A stretch of DNA of 64,000 nucleotides, taken from NCBI RefSeq assembly GCF_000648235.2, contig NZ_AP017978.1:167308-231307 (forward strand), read 5' to 3'. Shown here one piece after another: positions 37,836-48,685 of this stretch. The translations under genes were made by a program, and so were the position numbers. The stretch is from Neochlamydia sp. S13 (lineage in GTDB: Bacteria > Chlamydiota > Chlamydiia > Chlamydiales > Parachlamydiaceae). Numbering within the stretch: the stretch's first letter is position 1; each line of letters opens with the position of its first letter. The notes beneath the pieces were generated by a model, which was not told the origin of the DNA, ran no database searches, and worked only from the letters and a program-made list of their open reading frames with translations.

Positions 37836-38609
37836 TTAACTTTTTATTTTTGTAGAACGGCGACGGCGCGTCTTTGTAGCCACACTTGTACCTTCAAGTG
37901 CTTCGCTTTCTTGCCAATAATGAATACGTGCGCAATGTTCACAGAAGACTAAACGCTCACCTTTTCGTACTAGGTTTTCATCTTGAGCTGTTAGCATAAT
38001 GTGGCATCCACTACAGCAACGGTTTTCAATAGGAACAACCACGCGGTCTTTTTTATTGCGCAGTAACCTTTCGTAGATGCGAAACGTTTCAGGATCAGCC
38101 TTAAGAACAAGCTCATCACGTTTTTGCTTGAGTTGTCTTCCCTCAGCATTAATTTCACGAATACTTTCCATAATTTCAGCTTCAAGTGCTTTACTACTTT
38201 CGCTAGTTGATTCAAGACTTTGAGTAAGGTTTTTCAGATGGTCTTCTTCTATAGCTAACTTGTCATAAAGGTCACTTAATCGCAATTCTTTAGCAATACG
38301 TTCTCGATCTACTGCCGACATCTCTTGGCTTAAAGCATTAAACTCTTCTACCTTTTTTACATGATTCTGTTGCGCTTCAAGTTTCTTTAGTTTAGCGACA
38401 ATGTCATGATGCTCACCTTCAACAAGACGTATATGCTTTTTTAATTCTGCTATTTCCGATTCTTTTACAAGAGATTGGTGCTGCAAGTCCGATTTAACAG
38501 AATTAATATTATGCAATTCATCTTGACGCTCTTTTTTGAGCCTCATTAATTGAATAAGCTGCATATCAAATTCTTGTATTTCTAAAATTATGTTAAGAGC
38601 TTCTTGCAT
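37836..38609 (-). CDS. Coiled-coil zinc-ribbon protein (CT398-like)
   Basis: 257 residues. A long coiled coil covers about 1-180, followed by a C4 zinc ribbon with two Cys-x-x-Cys pairs, CSGCH and CEHC, spaced by about 22 residues (about 200-228), and a basic tail. This matches the C4-type zinc-ribbon family of Chlamydia CT398, reported to bind sigma-54 and type III secretion parts. It probably acts as a scaffold protein in the cytoplasm; its exact role here is inferred. It lies just upstream of rnpB on the same strand, 127 bp away. Confidence 0.85.
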   Translation of the reverse strand: MQEALNIILEIQEFDMQLIQLMRLKKERQDELHNINSVKSDLQHQSLVKESEIAELKKHIRLVEGEHHDIVAKLKKLEAQQNHVKKVEEFNALSQEMSAVDRERIAKELRLSDLYDKLAIEEDHLKNLTQSLESTSESSKALEAEIMESIREINAEGRQLKQKRDELVLKADPETFRIYERLLRNKKDRVVVPIENRCCSGCHIMLTAQDENLVRKGERLVFCEHCARIHYWQESEALEGTSVATKTRRRRSTKIKS

Positions 38610-39152
38610 GCTTTTTCCTACGCGTTGTAAAGGTGGCCTTAATCAGGTCTTTGCTATTTTGCTATAAAGCATAGTTCCTTTAAGGATAATTCTCAAGAAA
38701 AAAGTCTGAAAAGTTTATTTCTAGATGAACCCATCTTGTAAAAAAGGCCGCCTAGAAAAAATGCAGAAGTTAAAAAAATTTTTATAAAAAAGCTAAAAGC
38801 TTTACTTAATTAATCTAAATTATTTTTTACTCTCCTCTCTCGATTATCTTAGAATGACTTAAGTGGATTATTTTTTAAAGGTTTCTCAATTGTTTTTCCT
38901 TTCTCATTTCTTCTTAACTTTCAGCTTCTTAGATAAAAAAAACTCAATTCGCTATTCACACTCTTATCCTTAGCCATTTATCTATTCTTAAATTATACTT
39001 TTTTTAATTTATTCAATAAAACTTAGCTATATTCTTCAATCGACAAAAACTCTTCTTTCTTATTTCTTGGCCTTAAAAGTAATCTCATTTACAAATTTGC
39101 ATATTTAGGATAAATTGGTTCGTCTTATGATCCTTAATGAGGAGTTTGCTTT
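38610..39152. other. AT-rich divergent region before glyA
   Basis: About 540 bp between the minus-strand CT398-like gene and glyA. No gene is seen. GAGGAG-like sequence at 39139-39145 (ATGAGGAGTTTG) is the glyA ribosome-binding site. Promoters for both directions should be here but are not resolved. Confidence 0.5.
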
Positions 39153-40637
39153 ATGACACTACTAGACAATTATTTTGCAAAAAGCGCCAATAAAGAACGT
39201 AATAAAGCTACTATCGCCTACTTAGCAGCTTTAGATTATATTGAAACCACGGCTCCCCAAATCAGTGCGAGCATCTTGCAAGAACTTAAGGATCAACGCT
39301 CATATCTTAAACTTATTGCTTCAGAAAATTTTTCTTCCCTAGCTGTTCAACTAGCTATGGGAAACCTTCTGACAGATAAGTATGCCGAAGGATTTGCCCA
39401 TCACCGTTTTTATGCAGGCTGCGAAAACGTCGATACAGTTGAGGATATAGCCACCAAAGAACTTAAGTCCATTTTTGGTTGTGAAGAGGCTTATGTCCAA
39501 CCTCACTCTGGAGCGGATGCTAATTTAGTTGCTTTTTGGTCTATTCTTGTGCAACGCGTGCAAAATCCTGCCATTGAAAAGCTAGGTAAAAAAAATCTTG
39601 ATGAATTAACTCCCGACGAATATGAAAATATTCGTCAACTGATGCTTAATCAAAAAGTCATGGGAATGTCTTTAAACTCTGGTGGGCATTTAACGCATGG
39701 CTACCGGCATAACATATCCAGTAAAATGATGAAAGCTGTGCTTTATGATGTAGATCCCTCTACTGAACTTTTAGATTACTCACAGCTTGCAAACATGGCT
39801 AAACAAGAGAAACCTACTATTCTTTTAGCAGGTTATTCAGCTTATCCTCGCAAACTTAACTTTGCCAAAATGCGTGAAATTGCAGATAGCGTGGGGGCTG
39901 TGTTAATGGTTGATATGGCTCATTTTGCCGGATTAGTGGCTGGGAAAGTATTTACCGGTGAGTTTAATCCTATTCCTTATGCCCATATAGTCACTTCTAC
40001 CACCCATAAGACCCTGAGGGGGCCACGTGGCGGCATTATCCTCTGTACTAAAGAATATATCGACATTGTCAATAAAGGATGCCCCCTTGTTCTCGGAGGT
40101 CCTTTACCTCATGTGATAGCTGCAAAGGCTATTGCTTTTAAAGAGGCTAATAGCAAGGCATTCTGCGACTATGCACAAAAAATTGTGGATAACACGCAAG
40201 CCCTTGCCGCTCAATTCCGCAAAAGAGGAATTCGGTTAGTGACAGGAGGCACAGAAAATCATTTGCTAATTTTAGACTTAACTCACTATGGGTTGACGGG
40301 CAGACATGCTGAGACGGCATTACGTCAAGCTATGTTGACTGTCAATCGTAATGCCATACCTTTTGACAAAAATGGACCCTGGTACACTTCGGGAGTCCGC
40401 ATGGGAGCAGCAGCAGTTACAACGTTAGGATTAGGTGCTGAAGAAATGGTTGAAATCGCAGATATCTCTGCTGATATCCTTACTCATACTACCCCGATTA
40501 TAAATAATAAAACCGGGCAACCCAGCAAAGCACAAGCAATTGTAGAGCCTGCAATTTTAGAAAGATCCAGAAGCCGTGTAGCAGAACTTTTAAAGCGCTA
40601 TCCTCTTTATCCTGAAATCATTGTAAATGATGCTTGA
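39153..40637 (+). CDS. glyA: Serine hydroxymethyltransferase
   Basis: 494 residues, the long chlamydial form. The pyridoxal-phosphate lysine is Lys286 in TSTTHKTLRGPRGG. Other family motifs are EGFAHHRFYAGCENVD near residue 79, QPHSGADAN near 116 and MVDMAHFAGLVAG near 252. It interconverts serine and glycine and feeds one-carbon units to tetrahydrofolate, which links to folE in this window. A GAGGAG ribosome-binding site precedes the ATG. Followed by clpP and dapF as in Chlamydia CT432-CT431-CT430. Confidence 0.96.
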   Translation: MTLLDNYFAKSANKERNKATIAYLAALDYIETTAPQISASILQELKDQRSYLKLIASENFSSLAVQLAMGNLLTDKYAEGFAHHRFYAGCENVDTVEDIATKELKSIFGCEEAYVQPHSGADANLVAFWSILVQRVQNPAIEKLGKKNLDELTPDEYENIRQLMLNQKVMGMSLNSGGHLTHGYRHNISSKMMKAVLYDVDPSTELLDYSQLANMAKQEKPTILLAGYSAYPRKLNFAKMREIADSVGAVLMVDMAHFAGLVAGKVFTGEFNPIPYAHIVTSTTHKTLRGPRGGIILCTKEYIDIVNKGCPLVLGGPLPHVIAAKAIAFKEANSKAFCDYAQKIVDNTQALAAQFRKRGIRLVTGGTENHLLILDLTHYGLTGRHAETALRQAMLTVNRNAIPFDKNGPWYTSGVRMGAAAVTTLGLGAEEMVEIADISADILTHTTPIINNKTGQPSKAQAIVEPAILERSRSRVAELLKRYPLYPEIIVNDA

Positions 40638-40694
40638 TTTTGCAGACTAAAATAAGGATAATGAAGCTTAATTTAATCTTCGGAGAAGACATCC

Positions 40695-41306
40695 ATGGCT
40701 AAAGCAGATAAAGAAAAAGATAACTATAGCAGTATACCTTTTATTAGGCTCGAAGATCGTATAGATAGCGTAATCCTTGAATCCCGCCGCATTTTTTTAA
40801 GTGATGCGGTTGACAGCAATTCAGCCGAAAGCATTATTCGTAAGCTTTGGTATCTGGAACTTACGGCTCCGGGAAAACCTATTTTATTTGTAATCAATAG
40901 CCCTGGTGGTTCTGTCGACTCAGGATTTGCTATTTGGGATCAAATTCAACTGATGAAATCTCCTGTTACGACTTTAGTGTGCGGCTTAGCAGCCTCTATG
41001 GGCTCAGTATTAAGCCTTTCAGCAGCTCCGAAACGACGCTTTGCTACCCCTCAGTCAAGGATTATGATTCACCAGCCTCTGATTGGAGGCGTGATTAAAG
41101 GCCAAGCGACTGATTTAGAGATTCAGGCAAAAGAAATGCTTAAGACACATGAAGCTCTGATAAGACTTTACATGCATCAGACAGGTAAAGACTATGAAAC
41201 CATTCAAAAAGCGATGGATCGCGATAACTGGTTAAGCCCTCAAGAAGCCCTAGAATTTGGCTTACTAGATGGCATTGTTCATTCTATAGACGATCTAGAG
41301 ATGTAA
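40695..41306 (+). CDS. clpP: ATP-dependent Clp protease proteolytic subunit
   Basis: 203 residues, the usual size. The catalytic triad is visible: Ser101 in GLAASMGS, His126 in RIMIHQP and Asp175 in KAMDRDNW. ClpP forms the barrel protease that degrades proteins fed by ClpX or ClpC. Chlamydiae have two ClpP paralogues; the glyA-clpP-dapF context matches the copy at CT431. It starts 57 bp after glyA. Confidence 0.93.
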   Translation: MAKADKEKDNYSSIPFIRLEDRIDSVILESRRIFLSDAVDSNSAESIIRKLWYLELTAPGKPILFVINSPGGSVDSGFAIWDQIQLMKSPVTTLVCGLAASMGSVLSLSAAPKRRFATPQSRIMIHQPLIGGVIKGQATDLEIQAKEMLKTHEALIRLYMHQTGKDYETIQKAMDRDNWLSPQEALEFGLLDGIVHSIDDLEM

Positions 41307-41409
41307 AAATAAAAGAAAATTTCTGATAAGCATTAAGAACGATTACTTTTTTAATTTCATTTTTTCTCCTAATCGGTGATTTTCTTTTAATTTTTTATTA
41401 AATTTATTC

Positions 41410-42219
41410 ATGCTATTTACTTTTTCAAAATACTCAGGATGTGGAAATGATTTCATCCTTTTTGATAATCGAACTTCTAAACTTTCTGTTTTAACCCCTA
41501 ACCTTATCCAAAAATTGTGCGCTCGGCAAAAAGGAATTGGGGCAGATGGGGTTATTCTTTTAGAAACATCGCAAAAAGCTCATTACAAAATGCGCATTTT
41601 CAACGCCGATGGTAGTGAAGCCGAAATGTGCGGAAATGGTATCCGCTGCCTATTCAAGTTTATCCAAGAGTGTGGCATTCAAGAGGAGTGGCTAAATATT
41701 GAAACCTTATTTAGTACTTTGAAGGTTAGTTCTGAGGATGAGGATGTAGCGGTACAAATGGGAAGCCCTTCTGAAATACGATGGTCTCTTAATCTTTTTC
41801 CTTGGACAATTCATTATTTGGATACGGGCGTGCCTCACGCTGTAATCTTTACGGACAAACTCGATCTCTTAAATCTTAATGAATGTGGGCGCACCCTACG
41901 CTTTCATCCTCTCTTTGCTCCCCGCGGAGCTAATGTAAACTTTGTACAGATAGATGACCAGGGCATCCTTCATGTTAGAACCTATGAACGCGGGGTGGAG
42001 CAAGAAACACTTGCCTGTGGAACAGGAGCTACCGCAGCAGCATTAGCAGCTGCCAAGCTTTATGAATTAAAAGGTCCCTTAACTGTGAAAGTCCGATCGG
42101 AAGATTTTCTTAGAATTGATTTCGAATATAATAATGATTGCTTTACCAAGGTGCGTATGATAGGGCCTGCAAAGCTAGTTTTTAAGGGGGCAGTAAACCT
42201 TGAACATGGGCTGGAATGA
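41410..42219 (+). CDS. dapF: Diaminopimelate epimerase
   Basis: 269 residues. Both active-site cysteines of the DapF family are present: Cys74 in MCGNGIRC and the second in LACGTGATAAAL near residue 200. The N-terminal GCGNDFILFDN motif is also typical. It converts LL- to meso-diaminopimelate for peptidoglycan. Its 3' end overlaps the convergent HDAC-family gene by 38 nt, so the two transcripts run into each other. Confidence 0.94.
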   Translation: MLFTFSKYSGCGNDFILFDNRTSKLSVLTPNLIQKLCARQKGIGADGVILLETSQKAHYKMRIFNADGSEAEMCGNGIRCLFKFIQECGIQEEWLNIETLFSTLKVSSEDEDVAVQMGSPSEIRWSLNLFPWTIHYLDTGVPHAVIFTDKLDLLNLNECGRTLRFHPLFAPRGANVNFVQIDDQGILHVRTYERGVEQETLACGTGATAAALAAAKLYELKGPLTVKVRSEDFLRIDFEYNNDCFTKVRMIGPAKLVFKGAVNLEHGLE

Positions 42220-43165
42220 CTTCTTTTAAAACTTCTAAGTTATAGCCACCTTCCAATACTGATACTAAGCGGCCTTCACAATACTTTTCTGCCAAGCCTT
42301 TAACGCTTCGCGTCAAATCTACAAAATCATGAGTAGTCAAATTAAAGCCTCCTAGAGGATCCTGCGCATGGGCATCAAAACCTGCCGCAATAAAAATAAA
42401 CTCTGGTTGAAAGCTTTTCATGCTTTCCATAAGCTGGCCACTAAAAATTTCTTTAATTTTTTGCCTAGGATTCTCGTAAGGTTCGATAGGAAAGTTAAGA
42501 TTAAATCCTTTGCCTGCCCCTCTTCCTTCTTCCTGGCTTGAACCTGTACCCGGATAGATTCTTTTATTGTGGGTGCTAAAGTAAAAAACTGCAGGATCTT
42601 CATAGAAAATATCTTGTATACCGTTGCCATGATGAACGTCCCAATCTATAATTAAAACTTTTCTCAACCCGTATCTCTGGCAAGCATATCGCGCGCCGAT
42701 GGCAACATTGTTATATAGGCAAAAGCCCATGCCCTTATCCATACAGGCATGATGTCCTGGCGGGCGTACAAGGCAAAAAGCATTACGTGCCTGGGCAAGC
42801 ATAACGCTATCTACAGCATTTAATACAGCGCCCACCGCATAGCGTGCAATCTTTTCAGATGCAGGACATATTTGCACATCTCCTGTAGATAGTTGAAAAG
42901 AGCCATCTTTAAGGCCGCTATAGATACATTGCTGAACATTATCTTGCACTTCCTGTAGATAGCAAGGGGTATGGCACAGCAAAAGTTCACTTTCTTTTGC
43001 TAAGCGAGGCCGCAAAATACCACCTCTTTTTAATAGCCCTTGATTTTGTAAAGCTTGTCTACTTACTTTAAACCTAAAAGGAGATTCAGGGTGACTAGGC
43101 CCTGTGAGATGCTGAGCAAAAAGAAAGTCTTCTACAATAACCGTAGATAACATACAGCCCTGCAA
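42182..43165 (-). CDS. Histone deacetylase / acetoin-utilisation family protein
   Basis: 327 residues. The zinc-hydrolase motifs of the HDAC superfamily are all visible: RPPGHHA (paired His), GFCLYNNVAIGA, IDWDVHHGNG (metal-binding Asp and His), GFDAHAQDPLGG (metal Asp) and a C-terminal LEGGYN. The family removes acetyl groups from lysines or small amines; in bacteria the substrate is usually unknown. Histone deacetylation in the host is possible but there is no evidence for secretion in the sequence. It overlaps dapF tail to tail. Confidence 0.88.
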   Translation of the reverse strand: MQGCMLSTVIVEDFLFAQHLTGPSHPESPFRFKVSRQALQNQGLLKRGGILRPRLAKESELLLCHTPCYLQEVQDNVQQCIYSGLKDGSFQLSTGDVQICPASEKIARYAVGAVLNAVDSVMLAQARNAFCLVRPPGHHACMDKGMGFCLYNNVAIGARYACQRYGLRKVLIIDWDVHHGNGIQDIFYEDPAVFYFSTHNKRIYPGTGSSQEEGRGAGKGFNLNFPIEPYENPRQKIKEIFSGQLMESMKSFQPEFIFIAAGFDAHAQDPLGGFNLTTHDFVDLTRSVKGLAEKYCEGRLVSVLEGGYNLEVLKEVIPAHVQGLLPP

Positions 43166-43834
43166 GTGATTAGAAAATTAAAAGATAAAAAATTATATGT
43201 ATAGAAAGTAGCATAAAATAAACTTATAAAAAATGACTTTTCATTGCTTGCTTAAGATTTTTTTCAAGATAGGAAGGAGTAAAAATTTAAGCCAAAAATT
43301 CTCCTAACCTTTTCAAAATGAAAGCTCAAACTTGTAAGTTCGTTTTCCTTAAAGTCATCTCTCGCTTTTACTATTCACTCATTATTTTTAAGTTTATGGA
43401 CTTAGAGATTAATTTTTTTTCTCCTACCTTTTAACTTTTTTTAAAAGGAACCAAAGCGCCTCTTTTGCCTATCAACATACAAGATACAAGTAGAAAAACC
43501 TCTATTTATTAGATAGGTTAAAATTTAAGTTTTTGATTAAGGATGCATCAAAGGATGCTTTAATTATCTTTTAAAGACACCCCCATATATTCCCACTACT
43601 TTACAAGGCTTAGCTTATATCCCTCGCTGCTCTTGCAATCAAAAGGGTGATGGTACTTTTTTATGATGCCATCACCGCGTGATGCCTTCTTTCCGATAAA
43701 CAACTCCGGCTTAGCCATATGATATACAAACGGCTAGAATGCTTGACAAACGCTGGCAGCTTGAAGCCCATCCCTCTCTTTACTTTGTTAAAAATCCTTA
43801 AACCGTTTATTTTAAGTATAAGAGTCCATCGTTC
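43166..43834. other. AT-rich gap with one hairpin
   Basis: No gene is seen in 669 bp. One inverted repeat, GGTGATGG (43646-43653) with CCATCACC (43669-43676), could form an 8-bp stem with a 15-nt loop. It may belong to the 3' flank of the NB-ARC gene on the minus strand. The rest is AT-rich without recognisable content. Confidence 0.4.
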
Positions 43835-46594
43835 TTAACCAATTAAGGCAGCATCGTTTCTAAAAGCTCCTTTAATCTCGGCTATCAAAGTTTCTTTTAT
43901 TTTTTCTGCTTCGCTAAGCGCAGGGATTGGGAGCTTGGTTAGCCCTTTGCCTCCTACTTGGTTATATAATTGAATAGAACGTGTGTTAGCTTTAAAAGCT
44001 TTATCCAAACGGCCTTTTTCCCAATAAAGCTTAGTAAGATAGTAGCTAGATTTAGCACAAATTCTTAAATCTGTTTCAGACAGCTCTACGGCTTTTTCAA
44101 AACAGTTTTTTGCTTTTTCCAAATCTTTAAAAGGACAATTTTTATCTAAGTAAAGCTCCCCTAATACTAGATAAGCTTCTCCAGCCTTTCTGTGCCCCAA
44201 TTCCCTCATTTGAATGGCTCCTTGAAAAGAGGTGCCCTGTTCAAACCCACCTTTTTCAAGCCTTTCTAAAGCTTGTTGATAATACATTACGGCTTCATCT
44301 TCTTTAGAAGCTACCTGTGCTAGTTTAATATAAACTCTACCTAATTGAAGATTGCAATACCTTTCGTTAGTTACGTCTTGCTCTTTTCCTAGCGGTGCAA
44401 ACCTTTTTTCTTGAAATAAATCTAAATAAAGCTTTTCTGCTTTTAACAAATCGTCTTTTTTGCCTTCTAACAGAAGCCAACCTGGCCCTTGCCTTTGGAA
44501 GATGAGCCAATCCACAGGATTTGGATTTGTATAAGCATCAGGGTTTTTTGCCACTTCTTTTTGAAGATCAATAGCTTTATTAAAATATCTTTCAGCTTGC
44601 TCCCATTCTCGCGCATAAAAATGGATAATACCTAGATAATGGAGCGTTTGAGAGTAAAGCGCGGGAAGCTCTGGATGGTCTTTTAAAATCTTGCAAATTT
44701 CATCAGCTTCTTGGTCTTTAAGCTGCAGCCCCGCAAGCTCTAAGCTTTTCTCAAAAGCTTGGCGAGCTTCAAAAAAATTATTAGATTGCAAATGGTAATT
44801 ACCAAGCACATTGCAAACATGCACAAAGTAATGTTTTAATTCATCGGTTACTTGATAGTCTGTTGCAGATTTTGAAAGAAATCTCCATTGGTTTTCAATA
44901 GCTTTTGTTTGGTGGTAGCTATCTTTGGAGCCCATATTCAGACTATAATTATCCTTAAGCATTCCAAGAAATTTTTTTAAAACCTGGTCGGCTTTTTTTC
45001 CTTCTTTACTCATTTTTTCAAGAAGCAACTCTTGCAAGGAAGAATGAATTTCCCACACTTCAGATCCCTTTCTAGTAATCAACCCGTAGCCTTCCAGCTC
45101 ATCCAATAAAGAGGTCAGCGACCCAGGACTATCTAACTGACTTTTACACCAAAGCTTCAAAAGAGAATCTTCAATAAAATAAGGATTTAAGAAAGGCATA
45201 ATAGTAAAGACCTCTTTTGATTCACTTCTTTGTTTTTCACATGCTTCTATGCTTAATAGTAGCACGGCTTTTAACATGTGGCTAGCATCAGCTGAATGCA
45301 TAGAAGCTTCTTTAGATATCCCCATCAAGTTTCTTAGTTTATCACTATAAGCGCTTACTATAGAATCAAACGAAGCAGAGGGTTCAGCCGCTTTTAAGTA
45401 AAGGGCCGCTTGCTTCAAGGCTAATGGTAAATAAGAAAGCTGCGCTGCAAGATCACGTTTTGAGTTGTTTGCTTGGTTAAGAGCCCAATGATCTTTGCCA
45501 AGATTGAGATGGAAAATCTCTAAGGCCTCATCTTCGCTAAGATGATTTACTTGCATATCAAAGTTTTTCACTTTATTTAGCTTCTCGCGACTCACCATTA
45601 AAATTTTACCCTTAGAATCTTGAGGAAGAAAAGCTTGTAAATCTTCGTAATTATTAGAATTTACGTTATCAATAACAAAAAGCCAATCAGGCCTTTGGGC
45701 AAGCATCTTATTGACTTCACTAATAATCGTTTCTTTTTGCGCTTTCAAAGGTACATTAACGCCTAATTCTACCGCAAATTTCCTATAAGATTCAAAAAAG
45801 CTTTCCATATCTTGCATATCTCCAAAAAATGGAGTACTTATCTTATCCTGTTGGCCTTTCATTTTTTGTTCATACTGCTCTATATATTGCTTAGCTAAAA
45901 CAGTTTTTCCTGAGCCACCTATTCCTGTAATCGTCAGCTTTTGAGGAGTAGATTGCTGAGAGCTAAAAGTTTTATCTAACTTATCAATATTTTTTGTCTG
46001 TACCCACGCTTCTTTGTGAAACAAAATTTCCTCTGGCACACTAACAGGATTAACTTCTACTTTTAAAGTTTTTTTTACATGATCAGTGAAATGTGAGCGA
46101 AGCAAATGATAAGCTAGGCCACTAACAGGTATCCACAGCCACTTCCTAGACATCTCAAAAGGAGTCATATTCTTAACATCATGATATTTTTTGTTCACAA
46201 ACGTTTGAAAAGTTTCTCGTGGCCCATTTTTATCACTTCTACCTTTTATTTCCATATGCAGCTTCTTTAATTCTCTAAACACTTTAGAAGAACTTGGCTG
46301 GGGTTTAGCATTTAGCTTTTTACTATAAAAGCGTTTGCCTTTAGGCCACGGAAAGCAACTCTTCTGGTTAGGATGGCCTCTTGAAACGGCATATTTGGAC
46401 ATTCTACCGTAGCTAACTGTAGTTACCAATGAAGGACTTATCCGAAGGCTTTTTAAAGCCCCAGGAATCGAGGTAGAATGAAAAAGAGCAGAGGAAATAG
46501 GTTTATTTGCTGCCCGTACAGATACAGAACCCCCTATTTTAGGATAAAGGCTTTTACTTAGCGAAGATACTGATCTAGAAGAAGACACTGACAT
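43835..46594 (-). CDS. NB-ARC (STAND ATPase) protein with C-terminal TPRs
   Basis: 919 residues. The Ser/Arg/Lys-rich N-terminus (1-115) is unrecognised, and a hydrophobic stretch WLWIPVSGLAYHLL (about 152-165) may touch membrane. The NB-ARC ATPase follows: Walker A GIGGSGKT (224-231), Walker B WLFVIDN (304-310), a sensor-like KILMVSRE (330-337) and a GLPL-type LPLALKQAALYL (389-400). The C-terminal half (about 600-900) has several degenerate TPRs. Such proteins are molecular switches that oligomerise when the repeat part senses a ligand; in bacteria they serve defence or signalling, in chlamydiae possibly host interaction. AAGGGG lies about 10 nt before the ATG. Confidence 0.82.
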   Translation of the reverse strand: MSVSSSRSVSSLSKSLYPKIGGSVSVRAANKPISSALFHSTSIPGALKSLRISPSLVTTVSYGRMSKYAVSRGHPNQKSCFPWPKGKRFYSKKLNAKPQPSSSKVFRELKKLHMEIKGRSDKNGPRETFQTFVNKKYHDVKNMTPFEMSRKWLWIPVSGLAYHLLRSHFTDHVKKTLKVEVNPVSVPEEILFHKEAWVQTKNIDKLDKTFSSQQSTPQKLTITGIGGSGKTVLAKQYIEQYEQKMKGQQDKISTPFFGDMQDMESFFESYRKFAVELGVNVPLKAQKETIISEVNKMLAQRPDWLFVIDNVNSNNYEDLQAFLPQDSKGKILMVSREKLNKVKNFDMQVNHLSEDEALEIFHLNLGKDHWALNQANNSKRDLAAQLSYLPLALKQAALYLKAAEPSASFDSIVSAYSDKLRNLMGISKEASMHSADASHMLKAVLLLSIEACEKQRSESKEVFTIMPFLNPYFIEDSLLKLWCKSQLDSPGSLTSLLDELEGYGLITRKGSEVWEIHSSLQELLLEKMSKEGKKADQVLKKFLGMLKDNYSLNMGSKDSYHQTKAIENQWRFLSKSATDYQVTDELKHYFVHVCNVLGNYHLQSNNFFEARQAFEKSLELAGLQLKDQEADEICKILKDHPELPALYSQTLHYLGIIHFYAREWEQAERYFNKAIDLQKEVAKNPDAYTNPNPVDWLIFQRQGPGWLLLEGKKDDLLKAEKLYLDLFQEKRFAPLGKEQDVTNERYCNLQLGRVYIKLAQVASKEDEAVMYYQQALERLEKGGFEQGTSFQGAIQMRELGHRKAGEAYLVLGELYLDKNCPFKDLEKAKNCFEKAVELSETDLRICAKSSYYLTKLYWEKGRLDKAFKANTRSIQLYNQVGGKGLTKLPIPALSEAEKIKETLIAEIKGAFRNDAALIG

Positions 46595-47521
46595 ATTATT
46601 AAACCCCTTAGATTAGAAGATTGTTTTTAACAGAATCAATTAATTAACAATAAAATAGACATTTTATTTAAATATTAATAATTAATCAACTAAATTAATT
46701 TATTAAACTCTCTGAGTTTTCGATTAAAAAAAATCAAAAAATTTCATGAAAATAATTGGCAAGGGAGCAAAACTGCTTAAATTCTTGCTGCTAAGGAGCT
46801 AATGAAAAAAAGCAGTACACTAAATAGAAAAAACAATTATTTGCAAGCATTTTTGGCCCTGCAAATGCCCGCAGAATGATACCTAAAGCTGGGCATAACC
46901 CCCGTGATTGCTTACGAATGCAATAAATTTTTAATGTTCATTAGTAGGACATACTTCCTGAAACATCTTTAGCCAGATGTAAAGTCATCTGTAAGCACTT
47001 TAATAAAATCGGTAGTCAACTTATTCAGATTTCATAAATGAAGAAAGATTTTTTTTTAAATTGCCGTAATCAATGGTTGTAGGTGGCAGTTTCCTTTATC
47101 ATACATAAGGTTAAATGCATGTGCTTTCTGCACATAAGATAAATCTTCCTATAAACCTACTTGCCTTTGATAAATCAGTTCTATTTCCTTGCAGGCCTAT
47201 ACGCTCTATTACCTTGTCGCTTTATATAGCTTTTCATTAGGTATAGGAGAAAAGAGCAATACTATTTCTTTTTCAAACATGTCTACTTAAAAATAAGTTA
47301 CTTTAAAGATCGGGTAAAGGAATACTTTCACGAAAAGGCCTCATCCTCCCCTCTATGCTTCTTAAAAAGTTTTATAGCTTTGCATAATAAAGAGGACCTA
47401 CTGTGGTAGGACACGCACGCTAAATAAGCTTCTGATAAGACAGCAAAGCTTCATACCAGGACAAAAATTGAAAAAGCCCGTCTAAAAATTTATACTGTTA
47501 TCTTTTACTAGGAGAAAACAG
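46595..47521. other. Long AT-rich gap, no gene recognised
   Basis: About 930 bp between the NB-ARC gene start and the IS4-like transposase. No frame with recognisable features was found on either strand. The first 100 bp should hold the NB-ARC promoter. The last part (about 47450-47521) includes the 5' leader, and possibly the left end, of the IS4-like element. I could not find a left inverted repeat matching its right end. Confidence 0.5.
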
Positions 47522-48685
47522 ATGAAAGAAATAGACGAGCTAAGAGAAATTTTAAGTCAAACTTTAGATTGGAACCGAGCAAGACTTACATGCTTTTGTC
47601 AAATTGTTCTAGCTCTCTTTAGGGTTAGAAGCGTTAATCTTACTCAACTAGCCACAGCTTTTCAAGGAAAAGCAAAGCTAGACTCCCACTATAAAAGGCT
47701 ACAACGCTTTTTCCGAGAACTAAAATTTGATAGGTTGGATGCTTTTAAAATTATTTTACAAATATTTCCTATTAAAAGGAAAGTATGGCTGATTATAGAT
47801 AGAACAAATTGGCAGGTAGGTAGCAAAAACATTAATATTTTAACCTTAGCGATGACTTATGAAGGAACAGCTATTCCGTTGGTCTGGTTTGTGATGAATA
47901 AAGCTGGTAATTCCTCTACTGATGAACGCATAGAACTTTTAGAAAAAGTTATTAGGCAATTAGGCCCATCAAAAATTGCAGGTCTTATTGGAGACAGAGA
48001 ATTTATAGGGAATCAATGGTTTGATTATAGGGAGTCAATGGTTTGATTATCTGATAAAAAGTAAGATTCCCTTTTATATGCGTATTAGGGAAGACACTCT
48101 AGTGGAAGGAGCAAGAAATGGCTATGCAATTTCTCTTAGAGGCGTATTTCGTCATCTAAAAGAGGGTAAAAAAAAGTGTTAATTCAACCTTTACAAATGC
48201 TCGGCCATTCCTTTTATGTAGCTGCAAGCCGCCTAAAAGATGAGCTTTTAATCGTGGTCACTAATAAAAATCCAAAAAAAGCTATAAGCAGCTACAAAAC
48301 TAGATGGGAAATAGAAACCTTATTTGCTTGTCTAAAAACGCGAGGCTTTTGCTTGGAAGATACGCATTTAACATATACTGACAGAATTGAGAAACTTATC
48401 TTTGCCTTAAGTATTGCTTTTTATTGGGCGTATAAACTAGGTAATATAGCTGCAAACGTAGTCCCTATCAGCATTAAGAAGCATGGCAGAAAAGCTAAAA
48501 GTTTGTTTCGCTATGGGTTGGATAAAATAAGGAAAATCTTATTGGGAACACCTAGGTGTTTTAACCTTTTTCTTTGGTTGCTAAAGCTTTTTGGCCCATT
48601 GTTATCCTCAAGTATACCTAAGAGGTTTTTTTATGAAAAAATTATTTTTCGTCCTGTACAGAGGCAGATGGATAAGGTAAAATAG
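47522..48685 (+). pseudogene. IS4-like transposase broken by a 22-bp duplication
   Basis: Reads MKEIDELREILSQTLDW and continues with an IS4-type DDE core: WLIIDRTNW (first Asp), AGLIGDREFIGNQWF (second Asp) and, in the third segment, YKTRWEIETLFACLK (Glu). A 22-bp tandem duplication at 48007-48050 shifts the frame and ends the protein early. A second shift lies at an A8G run (48168-48175), where a -1 slip restores the frame. With both repaired, the protein is complete to 48685. The element's right end is at about 48706 (TTAAGATAACCTCT). Confidence 0.82.
48007..48050 (+). repeat. 22-bp tandem duplication inside the transposase
   Basis: Two copies, 48007-48028 and 48029-48050, differ at one base (GGGAATC versus GGGAGTC). 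One copy restores FIGNQWFDYLIK, so the second is a disruptive insertion of 22 bp (+1 frame). Confidence 0.9.
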
